Shown here one piece after another: positions 8,587 through 16,282 of a stretch of DNA of 35,456 nucleotides. A model generated the notes under the pieces. That model ran no database searches. It saw nothing but the letters and a program-made list of their open reading frames with translations, and had not been told where the DNA came from. The stretch spans positions 1-35,456 of the forward strand of contig NYZE01000018.1 in the NCBI GenBank assembly GCA_002685965.1, in the 5' to 3' direction. The stretch is from Planctomycetota bacterium (GTDB taxonomy: Bacteria > Planctomycetota > UBA1135 > GCA-002748355). Positions within the stretch are counted from its first letter, which is position 1. Every line of letters begins with the position of its first letter. The position numbers and the translations under genes are program-made.

Positions 8587-11103
8587 ATGATGGAAGACAA
8601 GAAGAACGTTCCAGACGACGAAGTTGACGACCTGGTCGGCTCCGAACCCAGTCCCGAGGAACTCTCGGAAATGCTCGCTGAAGTGCTCGAGGACGGGGCT
8701 GGGCAGCTGGTCCGTCTCGAGGAAACGACGCCCAAGAACCTGTTCGTCTTGCCGCTGCAGCGCGCCGTGCCCTTCCCAGGAATCATGATGCCGGTGCAGC
8801 TGGGGTCGAGCCGAGCGCGGACCGTGGCGCAAAAAGCGGAGGACAGCGGCGGATTCGTCCTCCTGCTGTCGCGTCTTTTCGATGGCGAATCGGCCGTCGA
8901 GACGGCGATCGATCAACCGCAGAACATGTTCGCCTCGCCGGACGAGGACGAGGATACCGAAGCGCTCGATCCAGCGACGCTCTACCAGGTCGGCACTGTG
9001 GCCCGCGTTCTTCGTCTACTGAACCTGCCCGATGGGGCGCAGGCCGCGATGCTGCAAGGTATCAAGCGCGTGCGCGTCGAGCGCACGGTGCGGCGCAAGC
9101 CCTTCCTGATCGTCCGGGTCACCGACCTCGTGGATATCCCGAGCGCGGGCGACCGCAGTGAGGCCCAGGTACGCAACCTGCAGAGTCTGATCAAGTCGGT
9201 CGTGGACAACTCGCCGCACCTCGGTGAGGAGTTCCTTGCGGCCGCGCTCAACATCAGCATGCAGGGTCACCTCGCCGACTTCTGCGCCGCCTACCTCGTG
9301 CGCGACCTCGAGCAGCGTCAGCGCGTGCTCGAGGAGTTGGACATCGGCAAGCGGCTCGATCTCGTGGTCGAATCTCTAACCAAGGAGGTCACGATTCTCG
9401 AGCTCGGTGCGCGGATCCAGGACGAAATCCGCCAGAAGATCGAGAAGGCGCAGAAGGAGTTCTTCCTGCGCGAGCAGATCAAGATCATCCGCCGCGAGCT
9501 CGGCGAAGAGGTCGACGCGCGGCAAGCGGAGATCGATCGTCTGGCGCGGCAAATCGGGGAGGCCGGTCTGCCGGAGGCCGTCGACGCCAAGGCGCGCGAG
9601 GAGCTCGAGCGGCTCAAGGTCACGCCCGTCGAATCGCCGGAACACACGGTCGTGCGCAATCACCTCGACTGGATCGTGTCGTTGCCGTGGCAGAAGAGCT
9701 CGGGCGACCGCAAGGACGTGCGGCTGGCATCCAAGATCCTCGAGGAAGATCACTATGGCCTGGCCGAGGTCAAGGAACGCATCCTCGAGTTCCTCGCGGT
9801 GCGCAAGCTCAAGGACGCACATGGGGGGCCGATTCTCTGCTTGTCGGGTCCGCCGGGCGTCGGCAAGACCAGCCTCGGGCGCTCGATTGCGCGCGCGATG
9901 GGGCGCCGCTTCTGGCGCTTTTCGCTCGGCGGGATGCGCGACGAAGCCGAGATCAAGGGGCACCGTCGCACCTACGTCGGAGCGATGCCGGGCCGCATTC
10001 TCCAAGGGGTCAAGCAGTGCGAGACCAACAACCCCGTCATCATGCTGGACGAGGTCGACAAGCTGGGTAGCGACTTCCGCGGTGATCCGTCGAGCGCGCT
10101 GCTCGAGGTGCTCGATCCCGAACAGAACCACGCCTTTCTCGATCACTACCTCGACGTGCCGTTCGACCTGTCGCGGGTGTTCTTCGTGGCGACCGCAAAT
10201 GTGCTGACGTCGATCCCGCCGGCACTGTGCGACCGCATGGAGGTCATCGAGATCGCGGGCTACCTGACCGCCGAGAAGGTCGAGATCGCGAGTCGCCATC
10301 TGTTGCCGAAGCAACTCGCCGCGCATGGGCTGGCGAGGTCACAGCTGTCGCTGAGCAAGACCGTGCTGACGGCGATCATCGAGCGCTACACGCGCGAGGC
10401 CGGTGTGCGCGGGCTCGAGAAGTGTCTGTCGCGGATCTGCCGCAAGGTCGCGCTGCGAGTCGCGCGGGGGCGCAAGCGCAAGAGCCCCGCGGTGACCGTG
10501 AAGGAGCTGCCGAAGCTCCTCGGTCCCGAGCGCTTCGGGCGCGGTGGCCCGCGCAGCCTTCGGGTCGCCGGCGTGTGCCAGGGGCTTGCCTGGACCCCGA
10601 CCGGCGGCGAAGTCCTGCACATCGAGGCCGTGGCCTGGCCGGGCAAGGGGTTGGTCAACGTGACCGGCCAACTCGGCGAGGTCATGAAGGAATCGGTCCG
10701 CATCGCGCATGCCTATCTGCGCGCCCACGCCGAACACTTCGGGCTGGACCTGGGCAAGATCGCGGCTTCGGACCTGCACGTGCACTTTCCGGCGGGCGCG
10801 ATTCCGAAGGACGGCCCCTCCGCGGGCATCACGGTCGCGGCCGCGCTGCTGTCGCTCTGGACCGGCAAGCGGTGTCCGCGCGACCTGGCAATGACCGGCG
10901 AGTTGACCGCAGTCGGAGAGGTTCTTCCCGTCGGCGGCGTGCGCGAGAAGGTCCTGGCAGCGCGCCGGATGAAGGTCCGGCGAGTTGTTCTGCCCGCCGA
11001 CAACGAGGCCGACGTCCGCGAGGTCGACTCCGACCTCATCGCCGGCATGGAGTTCACCTACGTCCGCACCTTCGCAGAAGTGAGCGAAGCACTCGGCATC
11101 TGA
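8587..11103 (+). CDS. lon: ATP-dependent endopeptidase La (Lon protease)
   Basis: An 838-residue LonA-type protease. The ATG at 8587 (a second ATG follows at once) opens an acidic extension of about 55 residues before the N-terminal substrate-binding domain (LFVLPLQRAVPFPGIMMPV onward). The AAA+ module has Walker A G421-PPGVGKTS and Walker B VIMLDEVDK. The protease domain has the catalytic dyad Ser745 (PKDGPSAG) and Lys788 (GGVREKVLAAR). The Ser-Lys distance is 43 residues, as in E. coli Lon (S679/K722). It degrades misfolded and regulatory proteins in the cytoplasm as a ring hexamer. The acidic start and an acidic insert near residue 120 (DEDEDTE) lengthen the protein modestly. A TACCAT box at 8555-8560 may be the -10 element. 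The neighbour is a divergent NYN protein. Confidence 0.97.
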   Translation: MMEDKKNVPDDEVDDLVGSEPSPEELSEMLAEVLEDGAGQLVRLEETTPKNLFVLPLQRAVPFPGIMMPVQLGSSRARTVAQKAEDSGGFVLLLSRLFDGESAVETAIDQPQNMFASPDEDEDTEALDPATLYQVGTVARVLRLLNLPDGAQAAMLQGIKRVRVERTVRRKPFLIVRVTDLVDIPSAGDRSEAQVRNLQSLIKSVVDNSPHLGEEFLAAALNISMQGHLADFCAAYLVRDLEQRQRVLEELDIGKRLDLVVESLTKEVTILELGARIQDEIRQKIEKAQKEFFLREQIKIIRRELGEEVDARQAEIDRLARQIGEAGLPEAVDAKAREELERLKVTPVESPEHTVVRNHLDWIVSLPWQKSSGDRKDVRLASKILEEDHYGLAEVKERILEFLAVRKLKDAHGGPILCLSGPPGVGKTSLGRSIARAMGRRFWRFSLGGMRDEAEIKGHRRTYVGAMPGRILQGVKQCETNNPVIMLDEVDKLGSDFRGDPSSALLEVLDPEQNHAFLDHYLDVPFDLSRVFFVATANVLTSIPPALCDRMEVIEIAGYLTAEKVEIASRHLLPKQLAAHGLARSQLSLSKTVLTAIIERYTREAGVRGLEKCLSRICRKVALRVARGRKRKSPAVTVKELPKLLGPERFGRGGPRSLRVAGVCQGLAWTPTGGEVLHIEAVAWPGKGLVNVTGQLGEVMKESVRIAHAYLRAHAEHFGLDLGKIAASDLHVHFPAGAIPKDGPSAGITVAAALLSLWTGKRCPRDLAMTGELTAVGEVLPVGGVREKVLAARRMKVRRVVLPADNEADVREVDSDLIAGMEFTYVRTFAEVSEALGI

Positions 11104-11166
11104 CCAGCCTCAGAGCCTTCTCGAGGCATGGCGGTCGGTGGGGGTTTGAGGGGTGTGGGTGTGGGA

Positions 11167-11183
11167 GAGGGAGAAGCTCCCTC
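11167..11183 (+). terminator. Short perfect hairpin after lon
   Basis: GAGGGAG and CTCCCTC pair over 7 bp around the loop AAG, 64 bases after the lon stop. It is G+C-rich and tightly looped but has no T-run behind it, so it is only a candidate terminator for lon. Confidence 0.3.
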
Positions 11184-11278
11184 AAGTCGGGTTCCCCTGG
11201 CACCCGAAACACCATGACACCGACTCGCCCGCGCCATATGTGCGGGGATCGGCTTACTTCCTGACCAAGGGGTGGAGC

Positions 11279-13081
11279 ATGCACATTCCCGGCCGAACCT
11301 ACTCGCTTCTGACTTGCCTCCTGACCTCGCTCGTTCTCACGGGTTGCGGCGGAGACAGCAACCAGCGCCCCAGGATCGACACGATCCCGGCGCAGAGCAA
11401 TGCTGGTGGGACGATCTTCACGATCGACCTCTCTCAGTTCGTGACAGACGAGACGCTGACGGCAGCCTACTCGGTCCTGAGCGGGGGCGGCACCTTCACC
11501 GGAAGCGTCTACACGCACATGTTCCCGACGCTCGGGACTTACAACGTGACGTTTCAGGTCGCGGACTTCCGTGATGAGAAGGCGTCCGGATCGTTCGACG
11601 TCAAGATCACCTCCGCCGAACTCGCCCTCGTGCGTAACGGCACTGGTGCGAGCTTGTTCGACCTGAAGACCGCGAACGTCATGAACGCGCTCCAGGACGA
11701 TGGTCGCACGAAGACCTTCAGGGTCGCCCTGAAGACCGGCGGCGTCGTGTTCGAGGTGGCCGTCGCGGCGCAGACCGACCTGTGGTTGTTCGACCCGAAC
11801 GTGGCCGCAACGGACGTGCTGGCTGGCGACACGAACGCCAACGAGACCTGGGCGCTCAACACGAGCGAGGACAAGATCGTCTTCGTGCGCGGCACTGCAC
11901 CGAACCGCTCGCTGCACATTTACACGCCGATCAGCAAGAGCACGATGGGCTTCGGTGTTACCGGTGCAGGCGCGCGTGACGAGCGCGACCCGCTCATCAA
12001 CGGGAAAGACGTGATCTACTTCGAGAGTTCGGCCGGCGGACTCGCCGACATCCACGCCTACGACGTCGCGACGAACACCGTCACAGCGGTGAGCACGCAC
12101 GCGCGCGACGAGGACATCGTCGCCGTCTTGGCGGATGGTGGTGTCGTGTTTCGGCGCAAGGGCGCTGGCGGGGAATGGGACCTGCTCTACTTCAACAAGG
12201 GCGTCGGCGGCGTCGAGATCGGCGCCGACCTTGGTGTGACCAAGGGTGCCGAGAGCAAGGACTACAAGGCGACCACGACCGGCTCGCGCATCGTCTTCGA
12301 GACCACCGATGGCGGCGGCGACCGTGATCTTTACGTGTGGAATCCGGCCAACGGCCAGACGACTAGCATCGGCGCGACGACCGTCGACGAGACGTTCGCC
12401 AGCCTTTCGGGCACCGGCCGGGTCGTCTACCACATTCAGACGGGCACGGCGAACAAGGACGTCTCCCAGTTCGATGCGGTTGCCGGTGCGGGCAGCTCGA
12501 TCTCTGCGCATGCCTTCGACGACACCTACAAGGCCACGGTCACTACCGGCGACGTGATCTTCGCGCGCGACACCGGCGCAACGGGTCTCGATCTCTACCG
12601 CTGGAGCCAGGGCACGGGCAGCTCGACTGCCTTCCCGGACGCTGGCGGCACGACCGCTGACCAGGTCTTTGCCAAGGTGATCGCCAACGACGACGTCGTT
12701 TATGTCGCGGCTGGCGCGCTGTCGTTCTTCCGCCCGGCGACCGGCACGAGCACGCCGGTGACGACTGCGGCCGGCACCGAGAGCTACGCCGAGGAAACCG
12801 CCAACGGCGACTTCCTGATCAACCTCGTGACCGGCTCCTCGACCCACCTCTACCTCTGGGAGAACTCGGCCGCGGCGACCGTCGTGGTGAGCACGACTCC
12901 GGGTGTAGCGGCCTTCCAGGGCGCCAGCGAGAACGGGCTCATTCTGTTCTCTCGCATCGCAACGGCCGAAACGACGTCGAACCTGTTCTCGTTCGCACCG
13001 TCGACCTCCACGACCGTGCAGATTACCGACAACCCCAAGAACGACTCGGTCGACAAGATCTTCAACGCCCTGGTCAACTGA
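11279..13081 (+). CDS. Lipoprotein with cadherin/PKD-like domain and TolB-like beta-propeller
   Basis: A 600-residue exported lipoprotein. The ATG at 11279 is preceded by GGGGTGGAG and followed by a type II signal ending in the lipobox L-T-G-C23. Residues about 30-120 (RIDTIPAQSNAGGTIFTID ... GTYNVTFQVADF) resemble a cadherin/PKD-type Ig fold. From about 125 the sequence repeats a unit of 45-50 residues with a variable strand and a 'V-I/V-F/Y' strand followed by an 'L-Y-x-W/F-x-P' strand (DLWLFDPN, SLHIYTP, DIHAYDV, DLLYFNK, DLYVWNPA, DLYRWSQG, HLYLWEN). That is the pattern of a TolB/WD40-like propeller. No enzyme motif is visible. It stands alone between lon and the STN-like gene. A large minus-strand ORF opposite it is a shadow. 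Confidence 0.83.
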   Translation: MHIPGRTYSLLTCLLTSLVLTGCGGDSNQRPRIDTIPAQSNAGGTIFTIDLSQFVTDETLTAAYSVLSGGGTFTGSVYTHMFPTLGTYNVTFQVADFRDEKASGSFDVKITSAELALVRNGTGASLFDLKTANVMNALQDDGRTKTFRVALKTGGVVFEVAVAAQTDLWLFDPNVAATDVLAGDTNANETWALNTSEDKIVFVRGTAPNRSLHIYTPISKSTMGFGVTGAGARDERDPLINGKDVIYFESSAGGLADIHAYDVATNTVTAVSTHARDEDIVAVLADGGVVFRRKGAGGEWDLLYFNKGVGGVEIGADLGVTKGAESKDYKATTTGSRIVFETTDGGGDRDLYVWNPANGQTTSIGATTVDETFASLSGTGRVVYHIQTGTANKDVSQFDAVAGAGSSISAHAFDDTYKATVTTGDVIFARDTGATGLDLYRWSQGTGSSTAFPDAGGTTADQVFAKVIANDDVVYVAAGALSFFRPATGTSTPVTTAAGTESYAEETANGDFLINLVTGSSTHLYLWENSAAATVVVSTTPGVAAFQGASENGLILFSRIATAETTSNLFSFAPSTSTTVQITDNPKNDSVDKIFNALVN

Positions 13082-13107
13082 CCGACTCCGGGCCCGCTGG
13101 CAGGCGT

Positions 13108-13119
13108 TAGTCTGGGTGC
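13108..13119 (+). promoter_or_regulatory. TANNNT box 6 nt before ATG (leaderless promoter candidate)
   Basis: TAGTCT at 13108-13113 is followed by exactly 6 bases and the ATG at 13120. Transcription would begin at or next to the start codon. No clear -35 element is visible. Confidence 0.5.
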
Positions 13120-13980
13120 ATGCTCAGACCTACGCTGTGGCTCGTGGGTTTTTTCTGTCTTGGTCTCGTTGGTGAGAGCCTCGCGCAGTCCGTTCTGACC
13201 GTCGAGAAGCGACAGGACCGCCGCGAGCGCGACCGGCTGCATGCGCACTTTCGCAAGCTGCGCGTCAACGTCGGCCTCAACGACGAGGGTCCGGCCGCAC
13301 TCGCCAGAGAGCTCAACCTGTTCGTGCGCGGCTTGACCATGTTCGTCGTCAAGCCGCATGAGGGCGGTCGTGACTGGGCATCCATGAAGCTCGAGTTGAA
13401 GAGGGTGCCGCTTTACGGCTGCCTCTCGATCGTGCAGCGCACCCATCCGATCCGCTTCGTGTTCAAGTTAGGTGTCGTCATGATCATGCACCCTGACGAC
13501 GTGCGCGAAGAGACTTACCTGCGCGTCTACGACGTGCGCGCAGCGACCTTCCGCATCCGTGACTTCCCCGGTCCGCGTCTCGATCTGCCGATCAGCGAGC
13601 GTGCCGAGGAGGTGGAGCCGGAGGGGACCGAGAAGACGGCCTCGGGTGTCACCCTCGAGAAGCTGGAAGAGTTAATTCGTTCCGGCGTGCTACCTGCCTC
13701 ATGGGGTGGCGACAACGGTGCCTCGATCTCGGCCGGGGCGGGCCTCCTGATCATTCGCCAGACCGAGAAGGGTCACGTCAAGGTGGGCGAACTCTTGTGG
13801 CGACTCGGCATCGGTCCGCGCCCGCGCCACCTGTTCAAGCGTCCACGGCGTCGCAGTGCTGCAAGAAAGCCGCCTTCCAGTGGTAGTGATCGAGTAGAGC
13901 GTCGTCGCGCTGCCCCAGCAGGCGCAAAGCGAAGTACACCGCCTCGATCGAAGCGAGACCGTCCCCGGGATTCGCGCTGA
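13120..13980 (+). CDS. Secreted STN/secretin-N-like protein with a basic tail overlapping a convergent gene
   Basis: A 286-residue protein with a clear signal peptide (LWLVGFFCLGLVGESLAQS, cleavage near residue 23). Residues about 40-225 resemble planctomycete secreted proteins with secretin/TonB short N-terminal (STN)-like folds: LRVNVGLNDEGPAALARELN, later TYLRVYDVRAATFRI and LEELIRSGVLPASWGG ... GAGLLIIRQTEKGHVKVGELL. The last element, 'unexpectedly good lookup' of tryptophan-containing ASW followed by a strand and a helix, is typical of that group. From about residue 239 onward the protein becomes an Arg/Lys/Ser/Pro-rich tail of 48 residues, encoded entirely antisense to the convergent Tsr3-like gene (146-base overlap). 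The tail is probably a recent extension after loss of the original stop. Function unknown. Confidence 0.72.
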   Translation: MLRPTLWLVGFFCLGLVGESLAQSVLTVEKRQDRRERDRLHAHFRKLRVNVGLNDEGPAALARELNLFVRGLTMFVVKPHEGGRDWASMKLELKRVPLYGCLSIVQRTHPIRFVFKLGVVMIMHPDDVREETYLRVYDVRAATFRIRDFPGPRLDLPISERAEEVEPEGTEKTASGVTLEKLEELIRSGVLPASWGGDNGASISAGAGLLIIRQTEKGHVKVGELLWRLGIGPRPRHLFKRPRRRSAARKPPSSGSDRVERRRAAPAGAKRSTPPRSKRDRPRDSR

Positions 13981-14278
13981 GTCGTGCCAGCCGTGGATAG
14001 GCCGTCGCAACGGGTGGCAAGGACCGCGTCGTGAACTCGCCGCACAGGCTCGCGCGCATGGCTGGCAAGTAACGCCAGGTCGAATCGAGGATCAAGAGCG
14101 GCGCACCGACATCGTCCTCCGACAGGAGTGGAGCGTCGATCTCGAGCACGACCGTCCCGGTCGCGTCCGTGGTATGACCCGGTCTCCAAGTGTGGAACTG
14201 GAAGCGTGCGTCCCCGACGAGCGGCTGCAGGGTGCACTTGTTGCGCCGTTCCTTGTAGTGGCGAAGCACGCGGATCAT
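13835..14278 (-). CDS. Tsr3/DTW (TDD) superfamily protein, putative aminocarboxypropyltransferase
   Basis: A 147-residue protein. Residues 60-147 carry the pattern shared by Tsr3 and DTW-domain proteins: LLILDSTWRYLPAM (an L-D-x-x/T-W strand), RSLPPVATAYPRLA, GDGLASIEAVYFALRLLG (the S-x-x-E-A helix) and a final YHWKAAFL. Characterised relatives transfer the 3-amino-3-carboxypropyl group of S-adenosylmethionine to rRNA (Tsr3) or to tRNA uridine (DTW/TapT). Here the RNA target is unknown. The ATG at 14278 overlaps the heptosyltransferase TGA (ATGA), so the two genes form an operon. Its 3' third overlaps the convergent STN-like gene. The conservation of the overlapped part (GLLGQRDDALLDHY-type helix and WKAAFL) argues this is the older frame. 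Assignment to the superfamily is fairly secure; the exact reaction is inference. Confidence 0.75.
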   Translation of the reverse strand: MIRVLRHYKERRNKCTLQPLVGDARFQFHTWRPGHTTDATGTVVLEIDAPLLSEDDVGAPLLILDSTWRYLPAMRASLCGEFTTRSLPPVATAYPRLARLSANPGDGLASIEAVYFALRLLGQRDDALLDHYHWKAAFLQHCDAVDA

Positions 14279-15330
14279 GCGTTTGCCTCGATCAGCTCAG
14301 CAACCGCACGCTGCACGGCGTGGACCGGGATCCCACGCACGCAGATCGGTGCCGCGCAAACGCGGCGATCGCACGGTGCACACGGGACCGGATAACGCAG
14401 CACGACCGAGACGCCGCGTGGGCCGTAGAGCGCCGGGTTCTTCGGGCCGAACAGCGCCACGCATGGCGTCGCTACCGCCTGTGCGACGTGCAAAGGACCC
14501 GAGTCGGCGGCAACCACCACGGCACACTGGCGCATCACCTCGGCCATGACCCCGACCCCGTGCTGGCTGCCGTCGAGCCAGACCACGCCGTCCTCGGCGA
14601 GTTCGCCGGCGATCTGCTGCTCGCCGGGGCCGGTCGACAGCACTACTCGTTGGCCGTCTTGGCGGAGAGCGTGGATGAGAGCGCGAAACGACTTCGTTGG
14701 CCAGCGTTTGAACGCGCCGAACCCGCTGCTGCCGGGCACGATGCAGACCAAAGGACCGCTCGACATCGGATGCGTCGCGATCAGTTTGCGCGCTTCAGCG
14801 GCAACCCCGGCTCGTTCAGGGAGCAGGGCACGGTCAGGCTTGGCGACCACACCGAGACCGGCCTCGAGCAGTCGCAACGCCTGGTCGGCGCGGTGGATCG
14901 GCGTGTCCGGAAGGGGGAAGCGTTGGTTCGTCGCCAGCCACGACAGCTCGCGGGCACGCGGCCGCTCGAAGCCGATCTTGCGGCGCGCCCGCGCCAGCCA
15001 AACGTGCGCGCCGCTCTTGAAGTTGCCGTGCAGGTCGATGACCGCGTCGTAGTGGACGCTGCGCAGGGCGCGCACGTGACGCCATAGAAGGGCGAGGAGA
15101 CTGGGCCAGAGCCAGGGTCTGAGGGCCGAGCGAACGATGTCGCGGCGCGGGTACACGAGCAGCCGCTCGACGTCGGCGTGGCCGTCGAGGAGTCCGCTCG
15201 CACGATCCTCGACGAGCCAGTCGACGCTTGCCTTCGGGTGCTGCGCCTTGATGGCGGCAAGCGACTCCAGCGCAAACACCACATCGCCGAGGGCAGAGAG
15301 CCGCACGATCAGGTAGCGACCCGTGTCCAT
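14275..15330 (-). CDS. Glycosyltransferase family 9 (ADP-heptose:LPS heptosyltransferase-like)
   Basis: A 351-residue GT-B fold protein of normal family length. The N-terminus has the strand and loop LIVRLSALGDVVFALESLAAIK, the acceptor-side signature of heptosyltransferases. The middle has VIDLHGNFKSGAHVWLARARRKIGF. The C-terminal half has PGSSGFGAFKRWP (K at the phosphate-binding site) and the donor motif A-A-D-S-G-P-L-H-V-A-Q-A followed by CVALFGPKNPALYGP. It should add heptose to the LPS inner core on the cytoplasmic face, suggesting a lipopolysaccharide-bearing outer membrane. A C-x-x-C-x5-C cluster near the end (PCAPCDRRVCAAPIC) is common in the family. A Kdo-kinase-like gene lies divergently 21 bases away. 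Confidence 0.93.
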   Translation of the reverse strand: MDTGRYLIVRLSALGDVVFALESLAAIKAQHPKASVDWLVEDRASGLLDGHADVERLLVYPRRDIVRSALRPWLWPSLLALLWRHVRALRSVHYDAVIDLHGNFKSGAHVWLARARRKIGFERPRARELSWLATNQRFPLPDTPIHRADQALRLLEAGLGVVAKPDRALLPERAGVAAEARKLIATHPMSSGPLVCIVPGSSGFGAFKRWPTKSFRALIHALRQDGQRVVLSTGPGEQQIAGELAEDGVVWLDGSQHGVGVMAEVMRQCAVVVAADSGPLHVAQAVATPCVALFGPKNPALYGPRGVSVVLRYPVPCAPCDRRVCAAPICVRGIPVHAVQRAVAELIEANA

Positions 15331-15345
15331 AGGGCCGGCATCATA
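15331..15345 (-). promoter_or_regulatory. TATGAT -10 box 9 nt before the heptosyltransferase ATG
   Basis: On the minus strand TATGAT (15345-15340) is a near-consensus -10 element and lies 9 bases before the ATG at 15330, leaving a leader of about 2-3 nt. No clear -35 is visible. The divergent kinase gene starts inside the same stretch. Confidence 0.55.
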
Positions 15346-15351
15346 GGCAGC

Positions 15352-16131
15352 GTGGTAGTAGAACGAGCGACTCGCTTCCGGAGCGTCCGGCTGCTAGTGC
15401 CGGAGGTGGACCCGGGACGCCTGCCGGACGGTTTCGACGGGCCGGGCTACAGCCCTGTGGGGCGGCCTGCAGTGTTCGGCCGCGGCGGCGCGGTCGCGCT
15501 GGTTTGGCCCGACGGGCGCGAGTGTTTCGTGCGGGAGTACCGGCATGGCGGCTTCCTGGGCCGAGTCCTCGGGCGTTGCTATCTGAGCGACTCGGTGTTG
15601 CGCCGTGAGCTCGAGGACAGCGCGCGCCTCGCGGAGGGCCGAGTCGAGGTCGCGCGCCCGGTCCTCGGCCGCGTCGAGGGTCGGTGGTTCTGTCGTCTTG
15701 CCCTCGTCACCGAGCAGGTCGACGGGCGTTCGCTCGGCGAAGTCGTCGGCGATGCCTGCACGCGTGGGGTACTGCAGCAAGTGGGGCAGGCCTGCGCGCG
15801 CATGCATCGACTCGGCTTCCGCCACAAGGACCTGCACCCTGGCAACGTCATCGTGCGAGGCGACGGCACGCCGGTCGTGCTCGACCTCGGTGGCGGCAGC
15901 TGGGGCGGTGCGCACGCCGACACAGCCGCCAAGGCGAGCCTGCTGCGCATGGCACGTTGGATCGAGAAGCACCACGGCCAGCCGGTGTCGGTGCCCGAGG
16001 CGCTTGGTTTCCTGTCGGGCTACGAACCGGAGCGTGGCGCCCGACACGCTCTCATGCGGGAGCTGGCGCAGGACTACGAACGCACCGTGGGCCGGCACCG
16101 CCTGACGTGGCGCCGGTCTTCAGAACGCTAG
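15352..16131 (+). CDS. Lipopolysaccharide (Kdo) kinase-like protein
   Basis: A 259-residue protein of the KdkA/Kdo-kinase and RIO-like kinase group. The GTG at 15352 is preferred because earlier in-frame codons lie inside the divergent heptosyltransferase gene; a GTG at 15397 is the next alternative. The N-lobe has FVREYRHGGFLGRVLG, the loop with the basic residue that follows the VxK/R strand in KdkA. The catalytic loop is H-K-D160-L-H-P-G-N, and the metal-binding motif is V-V-L-D-L-G-G, DLG replacing DFG as is usual in this family. It should phosphorylate Kdo or heptose of the LPS inner core, consistent with the adjacent heptosyltransferase. No other LPS genes are in the window. Confidence 0.85.
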   Translation: MVVERATRFRSVRLLVPEVDPGRLPDGFDGPGYSPVGRPAVFGRGGAVALVWPDGRECFVREYRHGGFLGRVLGRCYLSDSVLRRELEDSARLAEGRVEVARPVLGRVEGRWFCRLALVTEQVDGRSLGEVVGDACTRGVLQQVGQACARMHRLGFRHKDLHPGNVIVRGDGTPVVLDLGGGSWGGAHADTAAKASLLRMARWIEKHHGQPVSVPEALGFLSGYEPERGARHALMRELAQDYERTVGRHRLTWRRSSER

Positions 16132-16270
16132 CCGACTACGGTATCGCCGCATCAAAGGCGGTCGACTGCATCAGCCGCAGCACCTCTTGGCCCACGACAA
16201 CACAGCCACCTTCACGCTGTCTGCCGCTCAGGCACGCGCCGTGGCGTACGAAACAAGCGACCACATCGGT

Positions 16271-16282
16271 TACCTTGCGAAC
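16271..16282 (+). promoter_or_regulatory. TANNNT box 6 nt before ATG (leaderless promoter candidate)
   Basis: TACCTT at 16271-16276 is followed by exactly 6 bases and the ATG at 16283, the same geometry as upstream of 13120 and 32697. No obvious -35 element. Confidence 0.5.

Noticed and set aside
11054-12847. A 597-codon minus-strand ORF opposite the propeller lipoprotein
   Set aside because: Arg/Ala/Val/Asp-rich translation without domain or signal; the plus frame has a signal peptide, lipobox and regular propeller repeats. GC-rich codon bias leaves antisense frames open.
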